From positions 483,826 to 547,825 of the forward strand of contig PBKG01000006.1 in NCBI GenBank assembly GCA_002722095.1: a stretch of DNA of 64,000 bases, read 5' to 3'. Positions 19,099 through 26,418 of this stretch are shown here, one piece after another (the first letter of the stretch is position 1; every line of letters starts with the position of its first letter). The notes below the pieces were generated by a model, which saw only the letters and a list, made by a program, of their open reading frames with translations, searched no databases and had not been told where the DNA came from. Source of the stretch: Rhodospirillaceae bacterium. Lineage in GTDB: Bacteria > Pseudomonadota > Alphaproteobacteria > UBA8366. The translations under genes were made by a program, and so were the position numbers.

Positions 19099-20001
19099 CT
19101 AATTTTCCGAACCCTTTCGCCACCAAGCGGCTGTTTCGGCGAGCCCTTGTTGCAAGCTGTACGGGGGCTGCCAATCGGGGATCGTTCCGTCGACGACGAA
19201 TGAATCCACAAGCCTTTGAATAAAATTGGATTTTCCCGTCAGGTGCCCGGCTACGCGCAACAAGGGTACTGGTACCGGAATGAGCCGAGCGGGGCGATCA
19301 AGTGCTTGGGCCAATTCGCGGATCAATGCCGTGGTTGAGATTGGATCGCCATCGCTTGGCAGGTGAATTCCGGGTGGCGCGTCAAGTGCAACCCGAATCG
19401 CGTCCGCGAGATTGCCGACATAAATAAGGCTACGCCGGTTGTCGGTTGCGCCAAGGGGCAATGGCACGCCCTTGTCGACGATGTTCAACAATTTTCGAAA
19501 ATTGCCTTTGACGAAGGGTCCATAGACTAGCGGTGGGCGTAGAATAGTCACATTCATTTGTTTTGCGCTTGCTAAAAGAGCTTGCTCTGCGTCTGCTTTT
19601 GAACGGCCATAGGGGTCGAGGGGATCGACCGGCGCATTGCCTTGAAGCGGCAATTCCGACGCTTCGCCATGAACCTTGACCGAGCTCAGAAAGACAAATT
19701 TCCGCACTCCTAAAGATTCGGCCTGTTCTCCGAGCTTGCCGGTCGCATCGCGATTGGCGCGAAGATGGGCGCTGAGAGCATCGGGATTATCCGCGCGATC
19801 ACCCATCGCATGTACCCGCGCGGCCAGATGTACGACAGACTCGACACCTTCCAGATACGGTTGCCAATCGACATTGCCGTCGAGATCGCCGGTTTCTTTT
19901 CGCCCGATTCCCCGAACATTCCAGCCGGCATTTTCGAGCACGGGCGTAAGGTGGCGTCCGATAAAACCGCCCGCACCGGTGACCAACACCAATCGTGTCA
20001 T
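19099..20001 (-). CDS. NAD-dependent sugar-nucleotide epimerase/4-reductase (WbpV/WreQ-like)
   Basis: 300 residues from the ATG at 20001. An extended SDR is shown by [35 protein letters not shown] with the active-site serine, and the catalytic YGRSK. It sits between the 4,6-dehydratase and the GT4 transferase and overlaps the latter's stop by four bases. In rhizobia and Pseudomonas the same trio reduces the 4-keto-6-deoxy intermediate to UDP-QuiNAc or UDP-FucNAc and loads it onto the lipid carrier. That assignment is inference from context; a plain GalE-type epimerase is possible. Confidence 0.82.
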   Translation of the reverse strand: MTRLVLVTGAGGFIGRHLTPVLENAGWNVRGIGRKETGDLDGNVDWQPYLEGVESVVHLAARVHAMGDRADNPDALSAHLRANRDATGKLGEQAESLGVRKFVFLSSVKVHGEASELPLQGNAPVDPLDPYGRSKADAEQALLASAKQMNVTILRPPLVYGPFVKGNFRKLLNIVDKGVPLPLGATDNRRSLIYVGNLADAIRVALDAPPGIHLPSDGDPISTTALIRELAQALDRPARLIPVPVPLLRVAGHLTGKSNFIQRLVDSFVVDGTIPDWQPPYSLQQGLAETAAWWRKGSEN

Positions 20002-20963
20002 CGCACCATCCAGACCATTAGCCCCGCAACGAGTGCGGTGGCACCCGCGAAAGAAAGGACCGGTTGATAAATAGAAAAGGCTCCCAGACAAATTAGAACC
20101 AGCCCGATCAGCCCTACCGCAATACTAACCGCGGCATGAGACTTTCCATTCTGGACGGCCTGTTGGTAGCAATGCTGCCGATGGGCTTGCCAAACGGGTT
20201 CACGCTTCAGGGCTCGTAGGAATAGCGTCAGGGTTGCATCGGCGAGGAAATATAGCGGTAGGATCAGAGCGGCCAGCCACGCCCCTTTCATTGCCGTCAG
20301 AATCAGCAACCCGCCAAGGAGAAATCCGAGAGGGACACTTCCGACATCTCCCAGAAAAAGTTTTGCTGGGTGCCAATTCCACCAGAGGAATCCCAGCGTT
20401 GCGGCGATTAGGCTAAGTGGAAACCAAATGTCCGGCGCCCTCGCCGGTACGATAAGAGCCAATACGGCAAGTCCTCCGGCGACAATAATAGTTTCGACCG
20501 CGGCGATGCCGTCGATCCCATCCATAAAATTGAATAGATTGACGAACCATACCCAGGCCAAGACTGTCACGGCGCGATCGAGCCATTCGGGAGCGAGACC
20601 CTGCAGCAGCAACCCCTCGTGTTGCAAAAAAGCGAGACCGATAACGGCCGCGAAGAATTGGGCACCCAAACGAATGGCGATTCCGAGGCTGTGGAGGTCG
20701 TCGAACCAGGACAATACCGCAAGGGCGGTCGCGCCAATCACCATCGTGGCCATAATCGGCGAGTTGAAAGCCGGATAGAGCCAACACAACAAGACTATGA
20801 CTATTACGGCGATGCCTCCGCCGCGCGGGGTGGGCCGATCATGGCTGCTGCGCTGGTTAGGCAGGTCGAGGATAGCCCGGCGCTGGAGTTCGTTCAGCAC
20901 CCATTTCGTGGCGCCAAAGGACGCTATCATTGCCACGATGAAGGCAGGAAAAACCCATTCCAT
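19998..20963 (-). CDS. Polyprenyl-phosphate sugar-1-phosphate transferase (WecA/WbpL/WreU family, GT4)
   Basis: 321 residues with about ten transmembrane helices. Motifs of the MraY/WecA superfamily are all visible. SSHDRPTPRGGGIAVI lies near residue 40. LSWFDDLHSLGI carries the DD pair, FNFMDGIDGIAAVE the metal-binding DG, and KLFLGDVGSVPLGF a fourth motif. AHRQHCYQQ is the C-terminal HxxH-like loop. The enzyme transfers a HexNAc-1-phosphate to undecaprenyl phosphate, starting a repeat unit. As the only glycosyltransferase in the locus it probably sets the first sugar, with the rest encoded elsewhere. Confidence 0.9.
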   Translation of the reverse strand: MEWVFPAFIVAMIASFGATKWVLNELQRRAILDLPNQRSSHDRPTPRGGGIAVIVIVLLCWLYPAFNSPIMATMVIGATALAVLSWFDDLHSLGIAIRLGAQFFAAVIGLAFLQHEGLLLQGLAPEWLDRAVTVLAWVWFVNLFNFMDGIDGIAAVETIIVAGGLAVLALIVPARAPDIWFPLSLIAATLGFLWWNWHPAKLFLGDVGSVPLGFLLGGLLILTAMKGAWLAALILPLYFLADATLTLFLRALKREPVWQAHRQHCYQQAVQNGKSHAAVSIAVGLIGLVLICLGAFSIYQPVLSFAGATALVAGLMVWMVR

Positions 20964-21048
20964 GCCCGCGTTATAGCCTTATGACCGGTGATCGGCCAAC
21001 TGCATCGGTTGATAGCTAATTGGACTTCAGGTTCGAATAGCCGGCGAA

Positions 21049-21552
21049 TTAGGCGTAAGCGCGAACTGCCTGCAACGGAACCTGGACTTCTAGCTTGCGG
21101 CCCAACATATCGAGTAGCACATTGACCCGGTCATTTTCGCCGAGACGTTGAAACAGCCCGACCTGTTGGGCTAGCGCACCACCGGTAAGCTGAACTGTTT
21201 GTCCGGATTCGAAAGGCACCTCGGGCGCAATGTCGACCAGTCCTTCGTCGGCCTCGCGCGCTTTGATTTCGTCAACTACACCGTCGGGCAGCGCTTGCGG
21301 CCGTTCGCCCATCGATACGATGTGGTTGACGCCAAAGGTTCCATTGATTGCTCGCCAACGCTGGGCGGCCACGTCGATTGCAACGAACAAATAGCGTGGA
21401 AAAAGCGGTGCGGTGACGTTGGCGACCCGTCGCGCATGACGCGTAATCTTGCGGCACAAAGGTAGATAGGTCGTGAAGCCTTGGCGCTGTAAATGACCTT
21501 CGGCGAGCTTTTCCGCTCCCTGATGGGTATAGACCACATACCAGCGGGTCAT
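21049..21552 (-). CDS. NusG-like specialised transcription antiterminator (RfaH/UpxY class)
   Basis: 167 residues. The NGN domain starts WYVVYTHQGAEKLAEGHLQR and continues with TTYLPLCRKITRHARR and APLFPRYLFVAID. The C-terminal KOW domain runs roughly from residue 110 (FESGQTVQLTGGALAQQVGLF). The overall form matches RfaH and UpxY, which bind RNA polymerase at a leader element and allow reading through long polysaccharide operons. Its own start overlaps the stop of the upstream regulator (ATGA). The likely target is the downstream operon at 20963-17158. No clear ops sequence was found in the 85-base gap before it. Confidence 0.88.
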   Translation of the reverse strand: MTRWYVVYTHQGAEKLAEGHLQRQGFTTYLPLCRKITRHARRVANVTAPLFPRYLFVAIDVAAQRWRAINGTFGVNHIVSMGERPQALPDGVVDEIKAREADEGLVDIAPEVPFESGQTVQLTGGALAQQVGLFQRLGENDRVNVLLDMLGRKLEVQVPLQAVRAYA

Positions 21553-22214
21553 GATGTCGCTCCATCGGGATCTTCCGCAGAGATATTCTTCGCTTCGGCA
21601 ACGCCGAGCAGAGAGGGAGTTAGGATGCGATCCTGCGGCCAGCGTTGGGCAAACCTGTCAAAGCAGCCTTGCGGGTTGTTGACGTCGGTTATGATAACCG
21701 CATCAAGCTGTTCGATTTCTTCCAATTGGGCGACTACGGGAAGTCCTGCGAACTTCCCTCGTTTGTAGCCTTTGTCGACGATGCCGACGATCTCGATGCT
21801 TGTTTCAGCCGCCGAAAGGGTCAGAATTTCCGATAACTCACTGGCACCCGCAAGCGCTACTCGCCGCCATCCATGCCGTTCACATTCTTTCAGCGCCTGG
21901 GCGCACTGTTGGCGGGCGCGCCGGAAAAAAGTGAATGAATAGGTCAGATAATCCGCTGTCAGCCGGGTTTTTTCGGCGAAACCCTGGGGTGTCAGATAAT
22001 ATGAATAGCGATTCGAAGGAATCTGTTGGACTTTGATATAGCCCTTACGGATGCAACGTTTGAGATAGGCATTGGCTAACCCCAGTGCGATGCCGAGATC
22101 GCTCGCCACCGAGCGTTGGGTGATGGCGCTGTTGTCATGCACCGCATTCAGCAGCCCGAGCGTGATTTCGGACTCATTATCGAGCGTTTCGGAGGGGCTT
22201 TTGGAGCCTGCCAT
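21549..22214 (-). CDS. Winged-helix regulator with a Rossmann-like sensor domain
   Basis: 221 residues. The N-terminal winged helix spans about residues 15-75 (TQRSVASDLGIALGLANAYL, then YIKVQQIPSNRYSYYLTPQG as the wing). The C-terminal half, WRRVALAGASELSEIL, IVGIVDKGYKRGKFAGLPVV and DAVIITDV, is a Rossmann-type domain resembling the sugar-nucleotide-binding N-domain of PglD or FlaA1. It could sense a nucleotide sugar or a dinucleotide; this is inference. Translation is coupled to the antiterminator gene. It is divergent from the UDP-HexNAc dehydrogenase, with an operator-like array between. Confidence 0.82.
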   Translation of the reverse strand: MAGSKSPSETLDNESEITLGLLNAVHDNSAITQRSVASDLGIALGLANAYLKRCIRKGYIKVQQIPSNRYSYYLTPQGFAEKTRLTADYLTYSFTFFRRARQQCAQALKECERHGWRRVALAGASELSEILTLSAAETSIEIVGIVDKGYKRGKFAGLPVVAQLEEIEQLDAVIITDVNNPQGCFDRFAQRWPQDRILTPSLLGVAEAKNISAEDPDGATS

Positions 22215-22240
22215 GAAATGTCTCGCCTGATATTAAGTAT

Positions 22241-22268
22241 TTGTTACAGAACGATAAAGTAATATCAA
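22241..22268 (-). promoter_or_regulatory. Candidate promoter of the regulator-antiterminator operon
   Basis: On the minus strand TTGATA (22268-22263) is separated by 16 bases from TAACAA (22246-22241). The -35 box is good and the -10 box is weak. It lies 27 bases before the regulator's ATG at 22214, so the leader would be short. The half-site array at 22286-22322 is directly upstream of the -35 box. Confidence 0.35.
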
Positions 22269-22285
22269 ATCAACATAAACACTAT

Positions 22286-22322
22286 GTTCATGACGCGAAC
22301 GTACCCTGTTCAGGGTTTGAAC
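22286..22322. promoter_or_regulatory. Operator array: four GTTC/GAAC half-sites at exact 11-base spacing
   Basis: The half-sites are GTTC (22286), GAAC (22297), GTTC (22308) and GAAC (22319), each separated by seven bases. They form two 15-base dyads, GTTC-N7-GAAC, whose centres are 22 bases apart. The middle contains a further perfect pair ACCCTG-TT-CAGGGT (22303-22316). An 11-base period puts all half-sites on one face of the helix. The array lies between the two divergent promoters, suggesting control of both by one dimeric regulator, most simply the adjacent winged-helix protein (inference). Confidence 0.6.
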
Positions 22323-22346
22323 GTCAAGTTTTACAGGGCTTTACAT

Positions 22347-22375
22347 TTGACAGGATGAGAGTGACGGCGTAGGTG
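22347..22375 (+). promoter_or_regulatory. Candidate promoter of the UDP-HexNAc dehydrogenase gene
   Basis: A consensus -35 box TTGACA (22347-22352) is followed after 17 bases by TAGGTG (22370-22375), a weak -10 box. Transcription would start near 22382, about 50 bases before the ATG at 22431. The half-site array lies about 25 bases upstream of the -35 box. Confidence 0.35.
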
Positions 22376-22430
22376 ACAGTCCCGCTGCTGCGCCGCGATC
22401 TTCTGCTTATTGACTCGAAGGCGAGATTTC

Positions 22431-23705
22431 ATGACGAACCCCACTGCCTCCGACCCGCAAAACCCGACAATTTCCGTCGTCGGTCTGGGATATGTGGGTT
22501 TACCGTTGGCAATTGCTTTGGCACGTCATCACAAGGTAATCGGATTCGATGTAAGCGACGACCGGATCGATGAATTGGCCCGGAGCCATGACAGAACCGG
22601 TGAGGTTGCCTCCGCTCGGCTTAAAGAAGCCGAGCTGGGTTTCACATCGAGTGTTTCGGATATCGCGGGAACCGATATTTTTATCGTTGCGGTTCCGACC
22701 CCCGTCGATGATCAAAATCGGCCCGATCTAGGTGCGTTGAGCGCCGCCTCCGAAACGGTAGGTAAGGTATTGAGCCGAGGCGCGGTAGTTGTTTTTGAAA
22801 GCACGGTCTATCCCGGGGTAACCGAGGACATATGCGGTACGATTTTGGAGCGAGAATCAGGTTTGCGAGCAGGTGAGGATTTTTTTCTCGGCTATTCGCC
22901 CGAACGCATCAATCCTGGCGATCAGGTCCACACGGTCGATCGCATCACAAAGGTGGTGGCCGGGCAGACTCCTGAAGTCGCTCAAACCCTCAAGGATATT
23001 TACGGCGCGATAAACGGCGATAATATTTTTATCGCGGCCGACATACGTACGGCCGAAGCGGCGAAGGTTATCGAAAATGCCCAGCGCGACATCAATATCG
23101 CGTTCATCAATGAGATATCGTTAATTTTCGACGAGCTCGGTCTGTCGACCCAAGACGTACTGGCGGCAGCACGTACCAAATGGAATTTCCTAGATTTTCG
23201 GCCTGGTTTGGTCGGCGGCCATTGTATAGGCGTCGATCCTTATTATCTGGCCCACGCCGCTGAAACAGCGGGCTTGGACCCTGAGATCGTGTTGGCGGGC
23301 CGGCGCATTAATGACGGGATGAGCGGGGCCATTGCCGAGCGTATTGCCCGACACTCAGCGTCGGGCAGTCGTGTTCTGGTTTTGGGGATTACGTTCAAGG
23401 AAAATGTGCCCGACATCCGAAATTCTAAAGTGGCGGATTTGGTTCGAGCGTTGCAAGAACATGACTTTGCAGTGGATATTTTCGATCCTTTGGCCGATGC
23501 GGCTGAGACAAACGCGGTTTACGGCCTTGCTCTGACGACAGAGCCGAACGGGCCATACGACGTGGTGGTCGGCGCTGTCGCCCATGACCGGTTCCAATCC
23601 ATCGACCCCCAAGATTTGTTAACGCCGAACGGTTTGTTGGCCGACATTAAGGGAATTTGGCGCGACAGACCGTTACCTTCCGGGTTCCGTTATTGGGCTC
23701 TTTAA
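22431..23705 (+). CDS. tviB: UDP-N-acetyl-hexosamine 6-dehydrogenase (TviB/WbpO/WecC family)
   Basis: 424 residues from the ATG at 22431. The NAD-binding start is ISVVGLGYVGLPLAIALA. The middle contains VFESTVYPGVTEDICG and LGYSPERINPGD, and the catalytic cysteine lies in LVGGHCIGVDPYYLA. Nucleotide-sugar dehydrogenases of this type oxidise C6 of UDP-GlcNAc, UDP-GalNAc or UDP-ManNAc to the uronic acid. The TviB/WbpO branch is favoured by the SPERINPGD and KWNFLDFRPGLVGG segments. It points to an acidic amino-sugar in the surface polysaccharide. It is transcribed away from the rest of the locus. Confidence 0.9.
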   Translation: MTNPTASDPQNPTISVVGLGYVGLPLAIALARHHKVIGFDVSDDRIDELARSHDRTGEVASARLKEAELGFTSSVSDIAGTDIFIVAVPTPVDDQNRPDLGALSAASETVGKVLSRGAVVVFESTVYPGVTEDICGTILERESGLRAGEDFFLGYSPERINPGDQVHTVDRITKVVAGQTPEVAQTLKDIYGAINGDNIFIAADIRTAEAAKVIENAQRDINIAFINEISLIFDELGLSTQDVLAAARTKWNFLDFRPGLVGGHCIGVDPYYLAHAAETAGLDPEIVLAGRRINDGMSGAIAERIARHSASGSRVLVLGITFKENVPDIRNSKVADLVRALQEHDFAVDIFDPLADAAETNAVYGLALTTEPNGPYDVVVGAVAHDRFQSIDPQDLLTPNGLLADIKGIWRDRPLPSGFRYWAL

Positions 23706-23721
23706 GCCAAGCGCTTATTCA

Positions 23722-25356
23722 TTATTCCGGCTGCAAAGCCCATTTCACCGTGGTGGCTGCGTCGGTAGTTTCGCCGTGGATCACCAGTTGTTGTGCCCGT
23801 TTCGCCATGGCGTGGCCTCCGAGATAGACACTATCGGTTAAATCCAGCCGACCGCCACCGATACGAAATCGCCAACCCATTCCGGACGCGGTTCTCAACA
23901 GCGCGGAAGATTGATTCTGTTGCAAGGCCACTTTGACACTAGGGTGAAGATGAAACCGCGCTGCGTAGGGATGAATTCCCTCACCGACGATGGTGTCTTC
24001 GCCTCGCAAATCTTGACCTGATGCGTCGACATAAAGTCGCCTGCGATGGACAAGCCCGAAGTTCTCCTCGTAACCGTCATGACTCGCGCTGAACCAGCAA
24101 TTACCGTCTATTTCGCCGCGATCACAGGCTACGGCGATGGATTTGTCCGCTGCGCCGCCGGTTTCATAAAGCTCGCAGGAATTCGTGTCTGCGATGGTAA
24201 CCGTAGAATGGGCCGCGGTCAGTCGGCTCGCCCAGTGCCATTCCGCATCCAAATTGGCGCGGCAGCCGCAATTGACGATCAGACGTTCCTTACCGATGCT
24301 GACTTCGAATCCAAGCGTTCCGGCATGGACAAAGGAATTTAAAGATGGGTGGCTGTTGGGGATACCGGCATCCATAATCACGGTCATATTTCCCGCGACG
24401 GCACGTTCGAAACCCGTATGGGGTGCGCGGTCGGGTGCCTTGCCGTCGGATTTCGCTGTTTTCAGCACGTGGTTGATTAAAGCCGGGTCCGCTTCGCCGC
24501 CGCCATTGAATTGGGCAAACCCGCCATCGCCATGTCGAAAAAACCGAGTCATCGGGGCCATACGGTCGATGACGTTGTGGAGCACTTCGGGAACTTCGAT
24601 CTGTAACGCGTTTAGCAAGTTGCGCAGCAGTATCAGATCGCTAAGTACGGTGAGGTGGATTTCGGGCGAGCGTGATCCGTGACCACCATCTCCATGCACC
24701 TGACGGTCCAGTTCAATTGCGAGAATCCGTACCGAGCGTTTCGAGATATCACCACTACTAAGAACGGCTTCGCCGGCAATCAATCCAGTGATTGCGGTAA
24801 TGCGTGCCGCGCCGTCGAGTTCAAAACGTGCAATTCGCTTCAAATGCTTTATCTGGCGCGCGACGCTTTCGCTAAAGCGATCACGGAAGCTGGGACCACC
24901 CAATTCCAAAAGCTGCGGAGCCCAACACACCCAATTGGCCAAACGTCGACCGATCAGGTCTGACTTCCACGCTGCTTTTGAATAGCCCAAATGACTGTCG
25001 ATCCATTTATCCACCAACAGTAGGGCTCTTTCGGCGGCCTCTGGTTGACCACTGCTCAAAAGATCACCAAGCCAAACGAAACCATGCGCTGCCGCGAACC
25101 ATTTTTCGTTCGGGCCGGCGCATTGCCAGACATCATCGTCGATCGGCTGCGTGGTTTCGGCAATGGCGAGCTGACCCTGCAAAATTGCATCGGCTACCGC
25201 TGGGTTGGCCATTTGAGGCGAATCACCGACCGGTGCTGCGCGCAGGTTCGTAGGCACTTTGCCCCCAAGCGTCGCGCCGTATATCGGTGTCCGCATTAGG
25301 CGTCGAAAGAAACGCTCACGGAAGTTCGGCTGCCGATCGTTATTAGGCGAACTCAA
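23722..25356 (-). CDS. Heparinase II/III-like family protein
   Basis: 544 residues. The N-terminal alpha-helical toroid half includes AAHGFVWLGDLLSSGQPEAA and GAARITAITGLIAGE. The C-terminal heparinase II/III beta-sandwich is marked by MDAGIPNSHPSLNSFVHAGT and TVTIADTNSCELYETGG, ending with HLHPSVKVAL. No signal peptide is visible, which suggests a cytoplasmic or inner-membrane role. In many alphaproteobacteria a homologue sits between rsmB/rpe and purH, and here it keeps that neighbourhood with other genes inserted. Polysaccharide lyase activity is assumed from the family, not shown. It follows the usp gene with a stem-loop between. Confidence 0.85.
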   Translation of the reverse strand: MSSPNNDRQPNFRERFFRRLMRTPIYGATLGGKVPTNLRAAPVGDSPQMANPAVADAILQGQLAIAETTQPIDDDVWQCAGPNEKWFAAAHGFVWLGDLLSSGQPEAAERALLLVDKWIDSHLGYSKAAWKSDLIGRRLANWVCWAPQLLELGGPSFRDRFSESVARQIKHLKRIARFELDGAARITAITGLIAGEAVLSSGDISKRSVRILAIELDRQVHGDGGHGSRSPEIHLTVLSDLILLRNLLNALQIEVPEVLHNVIDRMAPMTRFFRHGDGGFAQFNGGGEADPALINHVLKTAKSDGKAPDRAPHTGFERAVAGNMTVIMDAGIPNSHPSLNSFVHAGTLGFEVSIGKERLIVNCGCRANLDAEWHWASRLTAAHSTVTIADTNSCELYETGGAADKSIAVACDRGEIDGNCWFSASHDGYEENFGLVHRRRLYVDASGQDLRGEDTIVGEGIHPYAARFHLHPSVKVALQQNQSSALLRTASGMGWRFRIGGGRLDLTDSVYLGGHAMAKRAQQLVIHGETTDAATTVKWALQPE

Positions 25357-25370
25357 GGTAATTGCTTTCG

Positions 25371-25389
25371 GGCGGATACTTGATCCGCC
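25371..25389 (-). repeat. Intergenic stem-loop between usp and the heparinase-like gene
   Basis: GGCGGAT and ATCCGCC form a perfect seven-pair stem with a five-base loop. It lies in the 63-base gap between two genes on the same strand. No T-run follows on the minus strand, so it is more likely an mRNA processing or stability hairpin than a terminator. Confidence 0.35.
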
Positions 25390-25419
25390 GGCAGGAGTTG
25401 GGCGACCCGCAGACCGGGC

Positions 25420-26394
25420 CTAACGCACGACCAAAACCGAATTTTCCGCGTGCTCCATAACTTGAAAGGCGACACTGCCCATAAAAAACTTTTTTAGCCC
25501 GGTTCGACCGGTATCGGATAAGGCGATCAGCGAGTAGTTCTTGCCGGTTTCGACGATCTCGCGCACCGGATCTCCGACCGGAGTGTATGTGTTCTCCACC
25601 GTCACACCCATTTCGAGCAACATATTCTTTGCCGTAGCGACGGTTTCTTTCGCCGCTGCGAGCTCATCTTCATCGCGGGCAACGGAAATGACCGATAACG
25701 GGAAATCGCATTTTTTGGCAAGTTCGCCTTCGTTGCGGATTAATGATTCCGCCCGTTCCGATCCATCGGAACAAACCAAGTGCCCGTGACCCGAACGTTT
25801 AAGTTCCCGTGCTACCAATACAGAACAGGGGGCATGCACGGCGACTTTTTCGGCCACCGCCGGATCGCGGAATGGGTTGAAACTTGAACTTTGCCAGCGC
25901 TCGGACGCACCGAGAACGATCAAATCATAGTGGGCGATTTCGGTTTGTTCCAAAATTCCGATGGCGATGCCGGACGCGACTTTAAGTTTCAGCACCACCT
26001 CGCGCCCACTCTTCGTGACATATTCGGTCTTATTGTCGCCTAGAGGGTCCCCCGCGACATCTACATGACCGCGGTGGTAATCCCAGTCATCAGCCATTTC
26101 ACCCCATTCGATGAGCTTGTCGCGACCCTTTTTTAAATAGCGAATTCCGGGCAGTTCGAGCCCCCAATCGAGCATATTCTGCCGCGCAACGCTGATTTGC
26201 AGACCACCGGTGCGTAAACCCTGATCGACCGGACGGACATACAGCAGTACGATATCTGCCTCGAGCGGATGAACCATCTTGGCCGAATATTCGAGCGCCT
26301 GGTAGGATTCCTCCGAACCATCGATGCACACGAGCACTCGATAGGGAGCGATTCCTTCGCGTAGTTCTTCCAGTTGGCCGTCGGTAAGTTCCAT
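25420..26394 (-). CDS. Tandem-domain universal stress protein
   Basis: 324 residues with two UspA domains. The first begins YRVLVCIDGSEESYQALEYS and ends ACSVLVARELKR-like near residue 200. The second starts HLVCSDGSERAESLIRNEGE and ends with ALSDTGRTGLKKFFMGSVAF and NSVLVVR, the glycine-rich nucleotide-binding turn. About 40 extra residues in the first domain include a segment IRYLKKGRDKLIEWGE not typical of Usp. It starts 24 bases after the SLC13 transporter gene, so the pair is probably one operon, like the Usp partners of TRAP transporters. Confidence 0.87.
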   Translation of the reverse strand: MELTDGQLEELREGIAPYRVLVCIDGSEESYQALEYSAKMVHPLEADIVLLYVRPVDQGLRTGGLQISVARQNMLDWGLELPGIRYLKKGRDKLIEWGEMADDWDYHRGHVDVAGDPLGDNKTEYVTKSGREVVLKLKVASGIAIGILEQTEIAHYDLIVLGASERWQSSSFNPFRDPAVAEKVAVHAPCSVLVARELKRSGHGHLVCSDGSERAESLIRNEGELAKKCDFPLSVISVARDEDELAAAKETVATAKNMLLEMGVTVENTYTPVGDPVREIVETGKNYSLIALSDTGRTGLKKFFMGSVAFQVMEHAENSVLVVR

Positions 26395-26418
26395 TTGACT
26401 ATTTTAGTCCCTTCCGTC

